The notes under the pieces are model-generated. The model was not told where the DNA came from. It made no database searches and saw nothing but the letters and a program-made list of their open reading frames with translations. A program made the position numbers and the translations under genes. A DNA stretch of 64,000 bases, from assembly GCF_001574435.1 (NCBI RefSeq), contig NZ_LOCN01000019.1, positions 73,472-137,471 of the forward strand, in the 5' to 3' direction. Origin of the DNA: Moritella sp. JT01 (GTDB lineage Bacteria; Pseudomonadota; Gammaproteobacteria; Enterobacterales; Moritellaceae). This document shows positions 63,641-64,000 of the stretch, piece after piece (position 1 is the stretch's first letter; each line of letters opens with the position of its first letter).

Positions 63641-64000
63641 TAAACCTTGGCGCTCTGGTTTAATAGTTAGCATTAGCTTAATAGCCTGCATTGCAGGCTA
63701 TTTTGGCTTACTCAATTATTATAGTTTTGATATTAGCAGTGATGATGCGCTTTATTTTCAGCGTGCCTTGAGCCACTTTTCAGTATTAGAATTTAGCCCT
63801 CACTTTCCCGGTTACCCTGGTTTTGTTTGGCTAGAACGACTTATCAGTGCGATAAGTTTACATCCCAACAGTAATGTCTTACTCAGTTTCCTTTCTGCAA
63901 TAGCGTTAACCTTCAGTGTTTTTGTGTATTGCTATCAACGTATGCGAATAAAGTCATTTGCATTATTCGCAGTAGTACTTTTTTTACTGCAAGGTAACAT
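63624..64000 (+). CDS. Membrane protein, glycosyltransferase-39-like start (runs off the window edge)
   Basis: The ATG at 63624 opens a reading frame to the window edge (125 full codons). It has a first membrane segment (LIVSISLIACIAGYFGLL), then a periplasmic loop with DISSDDALYFQRALSHFS and SPHFPGYPGFVWLERL, and further hydrophobic segments (VLLSFLSAIALTFSVFVY, FALFAVVLFLLQ). The acidic DD in the first loop followed by HFPGYP recalls GT39/ArnT-type transferases. It overlaps the previous gene by 17 bp, so it is translated from the same transcript. Only the N-terminus is visible, so the family is provisional. Confidence 0.5.
   Translation, partial: MHQQNNKPWRSGLIVSISLIACIAGYFGLLNYYSFDISSDDALYFQRALSHFSVLEFSPHFPGYPGFVWLERLISAISLHPNSNVLLSFLSAIALTFSVFVYCYQRMRIKSFALFAVVLFLLQGN

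Noticed and set aside
1-64000. tRNA, rRNA, CRISPR, insertion sequence or phage genes
   Set aside because: No sequence with the needed structure or recognisable product was found by reading.

Overview
The window looks like about 64 kb of chromosome from a marine gammaproteobacterium of about 40% GC, in the Moritella / Psychromonas / Shewanella / Vibrio range; Moritella is my best guess. This rests on recognisable genes with their usual neighbours (yeaG-yeaH-ycgB, divergent fadR/nhaB followed by dsbB, hrpA, glpT, leuCD, ppnP, an LpxR-type lipid A deacylase) and on a 'proteobacterial dedicated sortase' type two-component pair, which I know mainly from marine proteobacteria. I see no rRNA, tRNA, CRISPR array, transposase, integrase or phage gene.

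Layout. 1-9 kb: three AraC-family regulators, a methyltransferase and a minus-strand lysine-catabolic cluster (DUF1338/HglS-like, lysine 6-dehydrogenase-like, aminoadipate-semialdehyde dehydrogenase-like) with a LysE exporter beside it, then an RluA-type pseudouridine synthase. 9-12.7 kb: a broken VOC-family gene, an SSS-family Na+ symporter with a 40-residue partner protein, and a MYG1-family gene. 12.9-17.3 kb: an accessory block of small one-function genes on one strand (SDR, DUF1330, two GNATs, DHCW cupin, VOC, Asp/Glu racemase, CHMI-like), with some spacers resembling gene cassettes. 17.4-26.4 kb: a Cys-rich 26-residue peptide, a lipoprotein, a TraB/GumN protein, an orphan FetB permease coupled to a Crp/Fnr regulator, a UraA-type permease, GNAT, GFA, dodecin, SGNH hydrolase and an alpha/beta hydrolase.

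26.7-41.2 kb: a hybrid histidine kinase, a SulA-like SOS candidate, a GGDEF protein whose receiver has lost its phospho-acceptor Asp, hrpA, glpT, a CBS protein, and leuC-leuD followed by a Leptospira-type citramalate synthase, suggesting the pyruvate route to isoleucine. 41.6-50.4 kb: stress genes yeaG-yeaH-ycgB, fadR/nhaB with a good FadR operator between them, dsbB, a DUF1244 gene and ppnP. 50.5-54.2 kb: envelope proteins including LpxR.

54.4-64 kb: a sortase-type response regulator and kinase with no sortase in view, a DUF2982-like protein, then a Fur-box-led iron locus: a 673-residue secreted protein of unknown family, a four-helix membrane protein, an FTR1 iron permease, an FAD oxidoreductase of UDP-galactopyranose-mutase type, a periplasmic helical protein resembling the soluble domain fused to other FTR1 proteins, and the start of a membrane protein. 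This is the best candidate in the window for a poorly described system. All assignments come from reading the sequence; no database search was run.
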